From Kappaphycus alvarezii (lineage: Eukaryota > Rhodophyta > Florideophyceae > Gigartinales > Solieriaceae), in contig NADL03000752.1 of NCBI GenBank assembly GCA_002205965.3, forward strand, positions 62,001-126,000: a stretch of 64,000 nucleotides of DNA. The letters are read 5' to 3'. Of the stretch, positions 1 through 12,800 are shown piece after piece; within the stretch, counting starts at the first letter, position 1; every line of letters begins with the position of its first letter. Made by a program: the position numbers and the translations under genes. The notes under the pieces were generated by a model. That model searched no databases. It was not told where the DNA came from and saw only the letters and a list, made by a program, of their open reading frames with translations.

Positions 1-821
1 TCTGGCCCAGTCGGTAAAAAACTCGGAATCTACTGCCGCTGGATACCGGTGTGCAATCAGGGCATTGCGTAGAAAGAATGAGGGTGGCGTTTCAATGTTT
101 TTATCCGATTTCTTACGCCATTTTTCCTATTTCCCTCAGCAATGACAACGGAGCGCCAAGTTGAGCCGTCCGCAGACACATCAGTTATGATCTTCACGTA
201 CTTGACATTCGATTAACATTTTAATTTAATCGAATTTATTCTACCTTTTTGCTCTTTGCCGGCTTTGGCGCGTGCTCTTCGCGATGCTTCGTTGAAAATC
301 CGCTCTCATCGATATTTAAGATTTATTCTGGGCTCGTTACTTTAAACTCCATGAAAACCTGTGCGAGTCGAGTCGGGCGTAATGTCTTGAGAGGTTCTCC
401 GGGGAAATATGCATGCATATGTCTTGCATTCTCCAAAGCCGCCCTCTTTTTTATTGTCAGTGCGTCTTCCAGAAAGGGAAGTCGATCTCGCCGTGCAGAA
501 AGGGGCTTGGAAAAAACTAATATGATGACATCCCGGAGCCCCTCTGTCGACAACGGAGTCTTACTACGCGGAAACTCCAAAAAATTTGTTGACTGCAATG
601 CTCTCCTCTTCCTCTGTGAGAGCAGGGCGACGTCCCGGTTTGGCTTTTTTTATGCCGTACCCTTGCGATAAATCCTTCAAACGGGGCTGGAGCGTTTTGT
701 TCGATACGCAATGCGCCTTTGCAGCCTTTTGAATGCTCAAGTTGTCTTTTCTAACGGCTCTCAGAGCATTTGAAAGGCGAATCCAGGGTTTTGTTGATGA
801 ATGAGGGTTGAGGATACCCAT
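1..821 (-). pseudogene. pogo/jerky-like (CENP-B type) DDE transposase relic 1
   Basis: Degenerate cut-and-paste transposase, read on the minus strand and running off the left edge. 821-564 encodes a psq-type helix-turn-helix (KDNLSIQKAAKAHCVSNKTL) followed by an acidic linker. The frame shifts near the T-run at about 580 and continues to 323, where TAA interrupts. The same frame then gives NIDESGFST at 316-290, the first catalytic Asp block of the pogo DDE_1 fold (family consensus NVDETG). Close to position 1, a YPAAVDSEFFTDWA-like stretch fits the helix that follows the first catalytic block in this family. The second and third catalytic Asp would lie outside the window. The track start near 821 has an ATG. 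At least one frameshift and one stop make it inactive. No terminal inverted repeat was located. Confidence 0.75.
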
Positions 822-2189
822 TTAGGTTACGCATTATGAATTTTCTCTCGTTTGGTCTTTGTGAGAGTGAATTTCTCTCTAGATGATACAGGTTATCGTA
901 GAAAGTGAAATTTTGGGTGAAAGTGTCGCGAAAAAGCGATTGGTGGCCTCCGTTTTGCCTAGAAATAAATGGCTTAGAAGAAAGGTGAATGATTGTGAAT
1001 GCTTTCGGGGTGTTTTCTAGAAAACGTTGAAAAAATAATTAATACTTTGACCCACTTTACCCTTGTGAGCCATATTCACCATATCACAACTCTGAACCAA
1101 CTATTCGTGCGCGAGTCTATCAGCGCCTGAGATGGGTTTTGAGGTCCTTGGTGGATATGGCCATAATTTCCCGCGCCCCATTGCACGTGACCGATTTTGA
1201 CCATCCAGGTAGTTCTTAACTGTTATAGTCGGTCAATGAGTGTGCCTCCAGAAACATCATGAGTAAAATCGTAACTAAACTTCAATACTCATTCGCTATC
1301 TGGAGTATGCGGTTGGTTCCCAGCCCTACTGTATACAGTATCCTCGCTTCATAAGCATACTGGTCCTTAAACAAGTTCTTAATGCTTACAACGGAAGTAT
1401 GCTGGTAACGGGAGCTCTCAAATAAAACGACTACAAGGAAGTGAAGTAGTCTGTAATTCATGTCTCCTTCATTTCAAATAACTCCCATTGGCAACTGCTA
1501 ATCGTAGCATGAAGGTCAGAAGTGAGCACACTATGCCGCTCCAGGGCAGTACTGGTCACAGTAAGTCCTTTTGGGACCTTATCCTACAGATTATAATCCA
1601 TGACCCTAATGATTCTCAACGTCACCAAGCTCCGCAACAATTGCACTTCCAACTCCAGAGGCAGCGCGACCAAGTTCATCGAAAGGAAATGGCTTCGATT
1701 ACACCATCTTCGTCATCAGAATTTAGAATGGTGACAATACCGATTCATGTGTATGCAACGCCATGCCCGGTTGCGTTCCGAATCATTTGTTCTCCAACTT
1801 CAGAAACTCCACCGGAGCCATCCACATTTTCGGGTTCTTCTTTTAAAGCAGTGTAAGAAACAATTCTTAATTGCCTCTATCGGACATGCTTCCAATCGGG
1901 CGAGAACAGGACGGTAGCCAGAAGAATTCTCCCATATTTTTTTGTGATAGCCATCGCCCGAATCATCTGCTCCAGTACGGCCGAATCCTCTTCAAACATT
2001 CAAGGCGAAAGACAGTACGGTTCAACGAGTATACTGAATAATGAAAAACATTATTTATCGTCTTCTTGGCCAGGTTTCTGCATATACATCTTTATTCTCT
2101 AACAATACTCTATGGTTGAATATTTGAACAAAAAAGCGGTTTTCGATACAGAACAATGGTTTAGTCAACATATATTATCTTTGAAGCCA
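822..2189. other. No recognisable gene; probably decayed transposon DNA
   Basis: Between the two pogo-like relics I find only short unrelated reading frames. A 122-codon open stretch on the plus strand at 1488-1856 has no recognisable motif. The minus strand here may hold decayed C-terminal sequence of the element at 2190-3424, but I cannot support residues in it. Confidence 0.4.
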
Positions 2190-3424
2190 CGATGCATTCA
2201 GGGCATCCAGAGCTCTAAATCTGGGCAGGGGTACGGAAGATCCGGGTCAACCTTGAACATGCCATCGCGCACTGTCAATATATCCACGCTGAGTATTACA
2301 TGTTGTACAGATTCAATGTTATCGAAAACACGAAAAATCAGGGGATGTTGGCGCCTGTGTCTCACCCACGGCATGATTCCAGTGTCCAATGGTCGCATAT
2401 TGCTGGTAGTACTAGGCGGAAAAAATTTGACTCCCACATTCTGAAGCACAGGTAAATCGTCCTCTGTACCATGAACTGAGCAGATATCGATAAGTAGTTT
2501 TTCGACCAGGTTACCGTCCAATGCATTTGTCTAATCGCGCCAGGCACCCAAAGAAAAACTCTTTTTTCATCAAAGCTTTGCTGTTGAAGTGAAAGTAGAA
2601 ACCCAACTCCGCCCCGGAATTCCTCCCAAAAGGTCGTAGTTTCGCAGATTTTTCAATGATCATGAGGGGCATTTAATCCGTTCCACTCGAGTTGCAGGCT
2701 ACAGGAAATTTAATTCTATTCCTTTCCTTCTTATGTACCGACGGCGTCTTGCCCTTTGGGGAGAGTGAACTCCTAAGCAGTCGACGAAAAAACAGACCAA
2801 ACACGTATGCGTTCCAAACATCTTCGCCCTTGTATTTCATAAGCAATTATCGTAGTTGGGGTGGTTTTGCAGCTATTGCGGGCACATATGCACTTAGTGC
2901 GTAACCGCGAACTCTCTTCAGTGAAAGAACTTATCGGGTTTTAAAGCGAGATATCCACCCATTAGAAAACTTTAGGGCCAGTGTTTGGTCCCCTGTTAAA
3001 TGTTTTTTGGCTTCGTCCTGGTGCTTCTTCGCGTAGTGGACCACCAATGGACCACTAATCTGGTTCCTAGAGTTAGTCTGTAAACTTATCCTCTTGAAAA
3101 ATGCCTTTTCAAGGTCAGGAGCGGAAGGGGGCGACGCTTATTGAAAGTCACGCGCAGATGAAATGCGAGATTCACTACCTCGATAGAATTTTTCAAATTA
3201 CGAAAAATGATAGCTTGATTCGGGACGGAGTCGAATCTGAGCGTCTCCTTTTCCCACTCTTGTACAGCGGTTTGGGAGTTTCTTTCGTTGTTCTGGACAT
3301 GGCTTCTGTGTTCGGTAAGGATTTGCTGCTTTAGTTTCACGGTGAGGGTTTGCCTGTTCTTCGTCATGTTGACGGAATAGGAAGAATTGGTGTTGATCGA
3401 TTGAATTTGTGCAGCATCACCCAT
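2190..3424 (-). pseudogene. pogo/jerky-like DDE transposase relic 2, nearly full length
   Basis: Domains follow in order on the minus strand across several frames. An N-terminal helix-turn-helix lies at 3424-3220 (AVQEWEKETLRF...PNQAIIFRNLKNS). A CENP-B-type DNA-binding domain follows, with PDLEKAFFKRI (about 3119-3080) and FSNGWISRFK (about 2970-2945). The first catalytic block reads VWNAYVFGLF at about 2815-2790, where the family has NADE, so the catalytic Asp is Tyr. A conserved strand RNRIKFPVACNSSGT follows at about 2730. The second Asp is in LLIDICSVHG (about 2494-2466) and the third in RPLDTGIM (about 2395-2370), 33 residues apart, as expected of pogo elements. Stops and frameshifts occur throughout. 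Clearly dead, but domain order and length fit an intact ancestor. It is a distinct element from the relic at 1-821. Confidence 0.85.
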
Positions 3425-4839
3425 AGATTGAGGTTGGATGAGTTGTTTATTTGGAATAATGGAATTTCTGTCAAAGCAAAAAATTGAAACTTTGTAACTT
3501 TGAAAATCATGCTTATTTCGGAAGTCTTGCAGTGAAAAAGTAATTGAAAATATTCATTCTGAACATAGTATGCTTACATGCAATATGCATATTATATGCC
3601 TTTTGAGGCTAGAATACAAGACCCCCCCAGAGACATGTTTCCTATGCATTCAACGAAAGCATGCGAATAACGTGGTTGCTTATTACGAGAAGATACTGCA
3701 ATGTACTTTACACTAACTGAAAGAGTATTAAATTACCTGGAAGATGCATTTTACCTATGAAGGCGCGGCAAAAGGGCGCGCTATAAAGTTCTCATATCAA
3801 TCCAGGACCACAGAACATAGCGTGGGCCTTCATAGCTTTTTTTGGTCGAATAATGGCATCTGAGGTGCATCTTTTTGAGCACAGCCCGCGGTATATTTTT
3901 CTCTAGAAACAATATGGTACCACAGAGATGTGGGGTGCTTCAACCTTTGAAAGATATGGTCAGTTATTGGGTAGTAGGGGACACCGGACCGATGGAATTG
4001 AGAGCAAAGGGCTAGAAGCGTGAAATCAACTTTACATTGTACACAAATATATATTAAAAAATCCTTACTCTTTTTTGTGCTAAATTGAGCTTCGAAAGTT
4101 CTATTCAAGACATAGTGCGTGAAAGACGAAACGGAACAAATTTACAAATCTATTATTCCGCGAAAAAACATGCATTCACAAACGAAAGAAAAGGTACAAA
4201 ATAAACTTCACAAATACTACATGTTTCGTGATACCCGCCAAAAGATGAAGCGGGAAGCAGAACCTCTTTTTCTTTATGTTACGGTGAACAAATCTTTGCC
4301 CGATCTTTTTCCCAACCAACGTTGAGGAAAATTTTTAAAGTTCAGTTCCATAGGAGCAGGTTCAGGCAAAGTAAGTGATAAAAGAGAAAATTAATCTGCT
4401 GAAGCATCCGGTTAATCATAGACGGATCACGTTAGGCTGCGCAAAAGCGGAGAAAAGTTGGAACATTGGGTTTAGCGCGAGAAAAACAGAGGATTCATTT
4501 ACCAAGAATGTCGGGACCATGGGAAATTCGATCAGTACTTGTTTTGAAAACTTGTCTGAGCAGTGTGACGTATTGTCCGTTATGAAGCTTGAACTATTAA
4601 AAATGAAAGCAGACCTTCCAGAAATCATGCCAAGGCTCAAACTGTTTCAGAAGCGCGAGGACTGAATAGGTGTATTATGTCGTTTTTAGAGTAGAAATTA
4701 CTAAATAAATTGAATATTTATACTACCATTTCTCCGGAGCATCCACTCTCGCGAATGCCCTGCGGACCAAGCTCTAATCTCCCCTAACTTTGCACTAACT
4801 TCTCTGCTCCCGCTCGAGTACTTTTATTTCTTTTGTTCT
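3425..4839. other. No recognised gene
   Basis: Several open stretches of 70-100 codons occur (minus 4108-3830; plus 4119-4325 and 4375-4665). None shows a motif I recognise. The plus-strand stretches are Lys-rich and could be remains of an accessory ORF of the Harbinger-like element at 4840-5976, but this is speculation. Confidence 0.3.
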
Positions 4840-5976
4840 TCTAAAAGACGTCCGACATTGACTTGAGGTAGTGCAGATATCCGCGTGTATGGAACGTATC
4901 TAGTTGAGAGCAAGTCTTCGGGTACGTGTGTTGAGTAGTTATACGCAAACTAGTGATACTCGGTGACGAACATATCTGTCTGTAGAAATCGGTTAGTGCA
5001 AGCCCCTGAATGGTTACTTGAGTGAGCTTAGACCCCATTCAGCGCTTCGGCGTTCGCTGGAAATTTTGCGTTGCAGAATGAGTTCCATTGACTGTGTCTC
5101 AACAGAAGCAGAATCTTATTTGTCTTAGAGGTCTTCGTACCCAGACTATTTTTCCTTTCATTTCGCTTAAACTTTCTTCAAAAGCAGTTTCGCATAAAAC
5201 GGGTTTGGCTTGCTGATTATTATCTCCATCAAAAAGAAATTAAATCAAGCCAATATCGGAGACTAAATTTCCATCCTGCCATGACCCATGAAATTGCAGA
5301 ACTTCATGGATTAGCTCTTCCCTAAATTTGAATACCAGTAAATTTTTCACCTCCACATTTCCCATTTATCACTCATAGTATGGTTTCTGAAGACTGATTT
5401 CAGTGCTGTTTGTGCTTTGTAGACGAACTACATCCATCACTACAAAAAAACCTTTAAAAGAGCTCCATAGGGCCTATTTCTTTTAAGAAGTAATGCGGAT
5501 ACTTCAATCCCCAAATGGATAAGCCACTCTACTCTTAAATCCGCATGCGCTTTTCTCTTGAACAGGCTCGAAATTACGTTGAGGCCACGGTCAAATCAGG
5601 AGCAATCTGTGCTCTGCGTGACCCCAAACAATGGACACAAATAATTTTGTTTGTAGGATGCCTTGAAGTACCAAAGCACCATTGATAGGATATCGACTTG
5701 TCTGAGGATTTTCTTTCTTCCATGCTTTCTTGTAATCATTTTATACGAGCTCCATAAGAATACGCTTTTATAGGCAGACAGATACAAAGGTAATTGAAAG
5801 TTGAAAACTTTATCTCGATCATAGTTCAAATATAAATCAAATCGGAAAATTTCCCACATGAAGCAGCTGCTGCCGTGGTGTCCGCGAAAGGGATGAAAGG
5901 GGACAGAGAAGTTCACATTTTGTGTAACGAGGCTGAACTGGGCGCTGTTTTCGATTTTTTGACTCCCGTCGAGCAA
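4840..5976 (-). pseudogene. Harbinger-like (DDE_4) transposase relic
   Basis: Minus-strand relic of a DDE_4-type nuclease. An N-terminal HTH-like segment DILSMVLWYFKASYKQNYL then LFGVTQST lies at about 5700-5610. It continues past a stop into NVISSLFKRKAHADLRVEW. The catalytic blocks survive but are spread over three frames: an SDG block near 5440 (family FxDG), then IHEVLQFHGSWQDGNL (family HxxxxxPGSWHD) at about 5330-5270, and SAEWGLSSLK (family EWGxRxLK) near 5050. A C-terminal CSQLDTFH corresponds to the family's LNQIxTV helix near 4900. All three acidic positions are still identifiable, unlike the element at 7585-8600. Multiple frameshifts and stops make it non-functional. Family assignment rests on motif order and spacing, not on a search. 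Confidence 0.7.
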
Positions 5977-7580
5977 AGACTACAGCGACCAGGACTCCAT
6001 AAATTGCCAACGCGATTCAGATGTTGTGAGTTTTCTTGTTGATGGCGGGACCGAGTTTTCAAACATGGCATCCGCCAATATATAATTAAATACTAACAGG
6101 ATTTTTTGTAATCAGATTTGTGATTTTGTGAGGGCCTCCCCAAACCGTGACATAAAATTCCGGAATTACAAGTTTTGGCGCCACTTTTTCATACTATCTT
6201 AGTGGCGGAGGTTTTAGATTTGTAAATTTATTCCGTTCTCGAATGCACCCAGTGTTATTCATTTATAGCATCAAAATGGCATCAAAACATCTGAAATCCT
6301 GCAAAAATGCTTCATGGTTTTCATGACCGAAAACAGTTCAAAACCAAACAACCTGATCGCAGACGGGGCTCATGCGTAACAAAATCTTGAGCTATATAAA
6401 ATCAAAGCTTATTTTTCCCTCTGCTGGGACTGCTATATCCGCTGCGGAGGAAGCACAGATCTTGCATATTGTAAGAAAGAAGCTTTCAACTAAAGCGATC
6501 TTCTCGTTTCAAAATTCTTAAACCCCCTTTCATACACTATATGTGGCCCTGAGTCTAAATGCGGCAAATATAACGTTTTAAGTCGCTCTAAGTCGGGAAA
6601 AGAATCTCAGAAGACTTCTGCGGGAAGCGAAGAAACTGGTTACATATCTACAAGCATCGGCGAAGATATTATATTGAATCTTTCCAAATATGTAATGCTG
6701 AGATAGATTACATGAAGCCGTTTACTCGAGTGCAAGATGCTAAAGACAAGAGCACTGTACTTGGATGAATTTTAAGATTTTGCTCAAGCAGAGTGTATTT
6801 TTTATATGGTGACATGGATTGCCTCCAATTGACTTTTTTTCTCTTTAGAAATGAAAAATTAATATGAAAGAACGTAATAAATTATTGTACTACGGCAACT
6901 TTGCAACCTTGTACGAGATTTTGGTGTCATGGTCGCCAAACATGCTACGGAGGCCTGTTTTTCGCGTCTCCAAAGAGATAAACCAGGTCGATTGTAGAGG
7001 GTAGTTAAGAGAAGAAGCAGAAAAGAATTAGGTATAGTGTGCGGGCGTTGGAGCGTCAAGTATAAAGTTATATATGAAACTTTGAAGTTAAAAGGGCTCT
7101 ACTACCTGCAGGTGGGGCCATAGATTGTTATATTTTTTCTTCATCGCCATATCACACAACCTTTTTGCCTTAGGTAACTGAGTACTTACCTGCTTCCGTC
7201 ATTAAAGTGATGTGGCTCCTACAGGACATGTATCCATTTTACCACCACCAACACGTTCCACTGATAGGAGGATAATTACCGTGCGTTATACACAATAGTA
7301 TCTTCTTACTCTGTTCCAACAGATCCTTTCGCTAATTGACACTTCCCAGGGCGGACATGCTCCCTCATTCGGTTCTATTGTGCAAAAATACTGTGTCCGC
7401 CTATTGAAATTCGCGCGTAGTACCCGAGAAGCTATTTTCGACAGTATGGCATTAAGGGGAAGTTTGTTTCTCTGTTATGGTAATTTAAGTGTGTCAGTAT
7501 GATTTGGGATTGTTTTTTGTTCTGAAATATAAAAAGAGGTTGTATATTTCAACTTTATTCAAGATTCTCCAAGATAGTAA
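5977..7580. other. No gene seen
   Basis: AT-leaning intergenic sequence with only short open frames. A minus-strand 66-codon stretch at 7059-6859 has no recognisable motif. No repeat, tRNA or regulatory element could be supported. Confidence 0.4.
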
Positions 7581-7584
7581 ACCA

Positions 7585-8600
7585 CTTTAAATCACACTTG
7601 CTGCCATGGGCTGTTCTGATGCATATACGACGGTAACATGTGCCTTTCGAATGCTGGCGTACGGCCAGACAGCTGATGCAACCGATGAGTATCTCCGCCT
7701 TGGGGAGTCGACTGGACATGAATGTTTGAAACGTTTTGCATGCACTGTAGTGCGTGAGTTTGGATCAAGGTATCTACGGTACCCAATGTCGTCCGATTTG
7801 AAGCGTGTTCTCTCAGAATCAGATCGAAGTGAGTTTTCAGGGCTTCTAACGAGTATAAATTGCTGCAAATGGAAGTGGAAAAATTTCCGTACTGCTCTGC
7901 ATGATCAGTACCAAGGCAAGGAAAAGGTACTAAAGATGACTTTAGAGGCGATAGCAGGCTATGATGTATGGATACGGCATGCCAGTTTTGGAATCCTGGT
8001 AATTTGAATGACATAAACGCCTTGGAAGCTTCACTGCTTCCCAATGAAATTACATCAGGACTGTATCCGTTACCGTTAGAGTATAGGATTGGTGGGTACA
8101 GTTGAAATATACAATACTGATCTTCAGACGGAATAAGCCCGGAGTGGCCAATGATTGTGCAAACCGTCTCGGAACCATCTATTACGAAGACAAAACGTCT
8201 GACTAGGTACCAAGAAGATAGCGGGAAGGATGTTGAGAGGTCTTTTGAGTAATGCAGGCCAGATCGTATCTGATTGCACGACCGATTCTTTTCTGGTATA
8301 AAGAGACAATGTATGATATAATGAAATGCTGCATTACATTGCACAACATGATGGTGGAGGGCAAATTGTGCACAAATTATAAGAAAAAACAGCAAGGATT
8401 CAAAGCTTTGCGACTGTAAATGAGAACATGCTGCCAATGTGGAGTAATTTCTCCTGGAGCGGTAACGTATGTGCTTCTTCCGGGTAAATCGCTGCGATTT
8501 GTGTCGTTCAGAAACTAACCGAAAGTAAATATGAATACTACAGAACGCGACGATTATTTATGAAGCACATATGGGATTCATTTGGAGAAAGTTTACTCCA
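7585..8600 (+). pseudogene. PIF/Harbinger transposase relic
   Basis: Plus-strand transposase similar to plant ALP1/HARBI1-type DDE_4 proteins. The uninterrupted part (ATG at 7606 to the stop at 8005-8007) contains TCAFRMLAYGQTADATDEYL, GESTGHECLKRF, FGSRYLRYP, and the block around the first catalytic residue, LLTSINCCKWKWKNF. The family has SIDCMHWxWKNCP there, so the catalytic Asp is Asn. A one-base shift after WIRHASFG leads to GNLNDINALE (second Asp retained), DGISPEWP, then KDVERSF (Glu retained), DIMKCCITLHNMMVE and RLFMKHIWDSFGE near 8580. Stops occur at 8102-8104 and beyond. It faces the Myb/SANT ORF at 9853-8640, the usual two-gene makeup of Harbinger elements. Inactive. Confidence 0.88.
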
Positions 8601-8639
8601 AGTACCTGGTGACCATATCGTGCCTGCGAAATGATTAAA

Positions 8640-9853
8640 AATCATACTTCTTCAAGTGCATCATCGTTCTCACCAGAGGACATAAACGTATCAGAGCGCA
8701 AATCAGCAGCGACACCATCCTTTGTATGGGAGGACTCAGAAGTGAAGACCTCAATCTGCGGACCATTGCCAGAGCGCAATTTTTTACACGAGGCTCTTAC
8801 CACCTCTAGAGTATGTGCTCTCATAATATTAAATTATTCAACTGACTCTGCTGTATCACTTCCAACTGGTGCAGACGTAAACAGCATTGTTTCATAGTAT
8901 CGTTTGAGTAGTGTTTCCCTCTATTTTCCGCTTCTACTGATTGAGCAGAAAGGCGCAACTTAGTCTCTTCATACTTCAACCGGCTGCGTTCATTTTTCGT
9001 TTTCTCTCGTCTCACAGGACGATCTGTCGGCTTCTTAGGAGAACTAAAATGACCATCCGAGCCGCTATAGGTACAGTTAGGAACCGATTGTTCACAAACC
9101 TTGTCAGTTTCAAAGGCATGCTTGTAACTCATATTGTGATGTTAATTTTTAACAGATTCAACTCTATCGTCATCAAGTCGATTATCATTGCCATTCCATA
9201 TTCTATCATGATTCTTCAAAACTTACAATTATCCAATAAATCGGAAGGGTTTGCCACAGTCGTCTAGCGCTTCCTGTATTTCCATACCGTTGAGTAAAGC
9301 AGTTTCCATTTGCAACACATTTGTTGCGGATATCCCAGTTGGTTGGTTACGAAGAACTCGTTGATGACATGCGGAAAATAAAGTACAATGTTCATGATGA
9401 ATTCGAGCAGTTTCGAACAGATTTGTTTTTTCGTAGTTCTCAGTTCGTCTGTTTGAAAGTGTCGTTGTACGGACGATTTACATTTTCCATGAATACACCT
9501 CCTTTCTGTTCAGATCCATATTTTGCGTTCTCATTTGCAGAAATCAAAGGTCGGGCTAAATTTTTGTCTTCAGCTGGTGTGAAGCTAGCTCACATAGGAG
9601 TCCTTTTTCTGTTTGGTAGCGAGCTGCTGTTGGATAGAGTTGATCCGTTATCCATGGGGATGTGTGGGATGCAGTTTCTTTTTCGTTGCTGTATTGGCTT
9701 GTTTGACTTGTTTTTTATGTTTTGGCTATAGTTTGTGCGATAAGCAACTACAGACGTAGCATTTCGGGTTTTTGGCGTGAACCGTGTTTCTATGAGCCCA
9801 ATTGGACAACACCGCATTGATAGAATTTTGCTCTGCGGGTGTTTCCATTTCAC
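8640..9853 (-). pseudogene. Harbinger accessory protein relic (Myb/SANT-like, NAM-associated)
   Basis: Second gene of the Harbinger element, on the minus strand and convergent with the transposase. The N-terminal part runs from 9853. A TGA at 9590-9588 replaces what is normally Trp just before the Myb/SANT-like core ASFTPAEDKNLARP...GSEQKGGVFMENV (about 9585-9480). After degraded sequence, the C-terminal basic segment appears at 9060-8960 (DRPVRREKTKNERSRLKYEE), matching the RPxGRKxAK segment of NAM-associated domains in these proteins. In plant PIF/Harbinger systems this partner binds DNA and helps bring the transposase to the termini; that role is known for the family, not shown here. Broken by a stop and frameshifts. 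The last part to 8640 is acidic and Ser-rich. Confidence 0.75.
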
Positions 9854-12800
9854 TATTTCAGGTCTGAATATTCAGAATTTGAACCTTGTATTCGCTTCTA
9901 TAAACCATGTTTTTTTCGATTGCTGCACCGGTGGAGATGTAAGGTGCGCATAAAACAACAAATATGATTTTCTGATTTTTTAATGGTATTAGTGGAGATC
10001 TCATTGGGTTGGATGTTTCCAACAGCAATGGGATGAGGTAGTGCGAGAAGGGGGTGGGGAGATCCGGCGAAGAGTTTCGTAAGGAAGCTAAATTTTAAGG
10101 TTAACATTATTCCGAGTCTACCTTCAGAAATATCTTCATTACAGTATCACCTTGCTAGATAACGACATATCATTTTTATTTCTCATTTTGCTCTCTAACC
10201 AGATATCGTTTTTGTCGGCCGGATTTTTTCGAAAGGGGCTATATTTAAAATAAAAAAATTCTACTGTCCATTTGCTGCGATACAAGGTTTTTGCGAGTCC
10301 TGCTAATGAAAACTGAAATTTAGGGCTTCTCTGAGGCTTATGTAACATCTCCCAGTTTTAGACAAGACTAAAAGTATTTAGCTACTTGGAGCAATCTTGA
10401 TATGGTTACTGGCTACAGTAATCAAACATCGATTAGGGTTGTAGACCCCCTTGGCCAAATATTACCAAGAAATAAATCTAGTGAAAAGATATGAGCATCA
10501 ACAGAAATGGATTCAAAATTAATTTTAATGTAACAAGAACGGGTAAATTTCCTTTGAGAAACCAATTTAAGGAGTAAAACTAGTGCTTTAATCCTTAAAA
10601 AGAGATTTATGAAAAATACGTAGGAAAAAATAAGGGCAAGAAATCTCGTTTGGGGAATCCTCCATAAAATTTATGTATTTCTGACGTATGTCCGCCCAGT
10701 TTTTTTTGCAAAATTAGCAGCGATAAGCTTGATGATAAAACGGACAAAACGCATATACAGGTGTTTCATAAATACTACAACAATAACAAATACTGCCTTC
10801 GCGAGGACCTCCACATCTATATACTGCTACTTACTATAAAATTTATAAAAAGTTACGACTAATCGCTATTCATTCTTGATTACATTCTAGTGATTTGAAT
10901 TCCACCCCAAGAAATCTATATTCCTACTCTGAAACCAACTTCATTTATTTATTACCAGGCTATTCAGAACAGTGCCGTTGAAAAATTCGCCTCAAACTAT
11001 GATGAAAATTTCAACTTTCCCTGCTTATGGAAAAGTTGTAGAATATTAGGATTGAATTTAATACAACCTGAAAATATCAATGACTTGAGGCTTTAAATTA
11101 ATTTATTCAATAATTGTTTCCTCAATCGACTCGAAACATTATTTTAGTAATGTATATACGTTAGTTACCTATTCATTTTTGGGAGTGCCAATGCAGAATA
11201 TCTTTGTCAGCTACTGAAAACAATTATATCCAATCTTGCCATAAACATGGGACTGTTCTTAAACCTCCAGGAATATTTTTTTAGAGGTCTTTGTAATACA
11301 GCATAAATCTTTCTCGACCATAAATTTTGGCGCCTCGTGAATCTTCCTTCTACATACAAATATTTTTCGGGTGTCTTTTTTTGAAATCGGTATTTGTAGT
11401 GATGCAACTTGACCTCTTTAGACCGACATTTAGAATTATACAAATTTCTTAGACACGTGTCGCAACGACTTATTTTTGAATAAGAACAATTTTTTCGATG
11501 TAGTCTACATAGAACTATTTACCTCTAAATAGTTATCGTTTCGTTTTAATTATTTTTGCCGAACGAGAAGGAGATTGATAGTGTTTTTTCCTTTTTATTT
11601 CACTTATTCTTCGTTTCATTTCTCATATTTTATGATAGAAATAAAACATATGTTGGTAAGTCCTTCACTTTAATTTACTTTCTATAGATATTTTCAACAC
11701 ATCTCAAATGGTGCTTTTCTTATATGTCTAACTCAACTGTTCGGGTAAAAACGAAAAATAAGGTCGACGTTCTTAATTTATGGTCGCTATCAGTCCTAAA
11801 TTTCCTGTTGTACAGTCAGAGACTAATTTCATCAAAAAATCTTGAGCGAACCTCCCTAAATAGGCTCGTCTGGGAAAATTTGTTTTATTGATAAAAATGT
11901 GCAACTAATGGAATAAATTCCATATATGTACTTGAAAGGTATATGTTTTAAATTTAATCTTTTTTGCTTGAAATTTCCGGCTCTTTCGGGAATAGGCAAA
12001 ACGAATTAAAAAATTGAAAGCTACTTTTCTTAAAGATGTGAAACCGTTACTGTCGAAACAAAACTTCATCTCCTGTAGAAGATAAGAAGAACTCGTCATT
12101 GCCGTTTGACATTGAACATTTTTCACTGGGGGTATTTCAGATTCTTATGTGTACTAACGTGTCCGTTCTGAAGGTAGCTCAGTTGAGGCAGTCTCATATT
12201 TTCTTTCATATGGATGTGCTACGAAATCACTTTATTTTATAATTATTAAGTACCATAAATGAGTCTAATAATGGAAAATAATTCAAATCTCCTGCATGGG
12301 AAATTAATATCTAGGAATCCAAAATCATGTCCATGTGGGAGTTGGTAGAATATGCTCCTGAAATTGCTACATGATACTCCTAAGTACAGTTATAAACACA
12401 GGTAATTCGAAATTGACGAAATTTTAACGGCAAATAGTTCTAAGCTTTATCTGTTCCCGAGACTTATTTCGACGGACCTAAGCAAGGACCATTAATAGAA
12501 CATTAAGTGATGGAATTCAATAGAAGAATGGAGAAACTTGGAAAAATAATTGAGGCTAGTATTTTAAAGAATGATATGAGGTGTGAACTACAGCCTACTT
12601 ACGGTAGGCTTCTATTTAATGCTGGGTTCTTCAAAGATATCTTTTAGTATTTGAAGCAAAATTTTAACTGAAAGAACTGTATTTTTCCAATATTTTATAC
12701 GGAGTTTGAACTGGTCACAGCTAAACTTCGAAATATCAGCTTGACTTAATCTTGGAAAACTCGAATAAATTAAATGTTAATTTACAGAAATTGAAAAATA

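Noticed and set aside
1000-1030. GGGGTGTTTT word resembling the non-LTR 3' terminus
   Set aside because: Only the short core matches; the flanking AAATTTCCCC-type part is missing.
7592-8437. 281-codon open frame on the minus strand, longest in the window
   Set aside because: It lies antisense to the Harbinger transposase, whose motifs are on the plus strand (MLAYG, HNMMVE). The minus frame has no recognisable motif and is a shadow.
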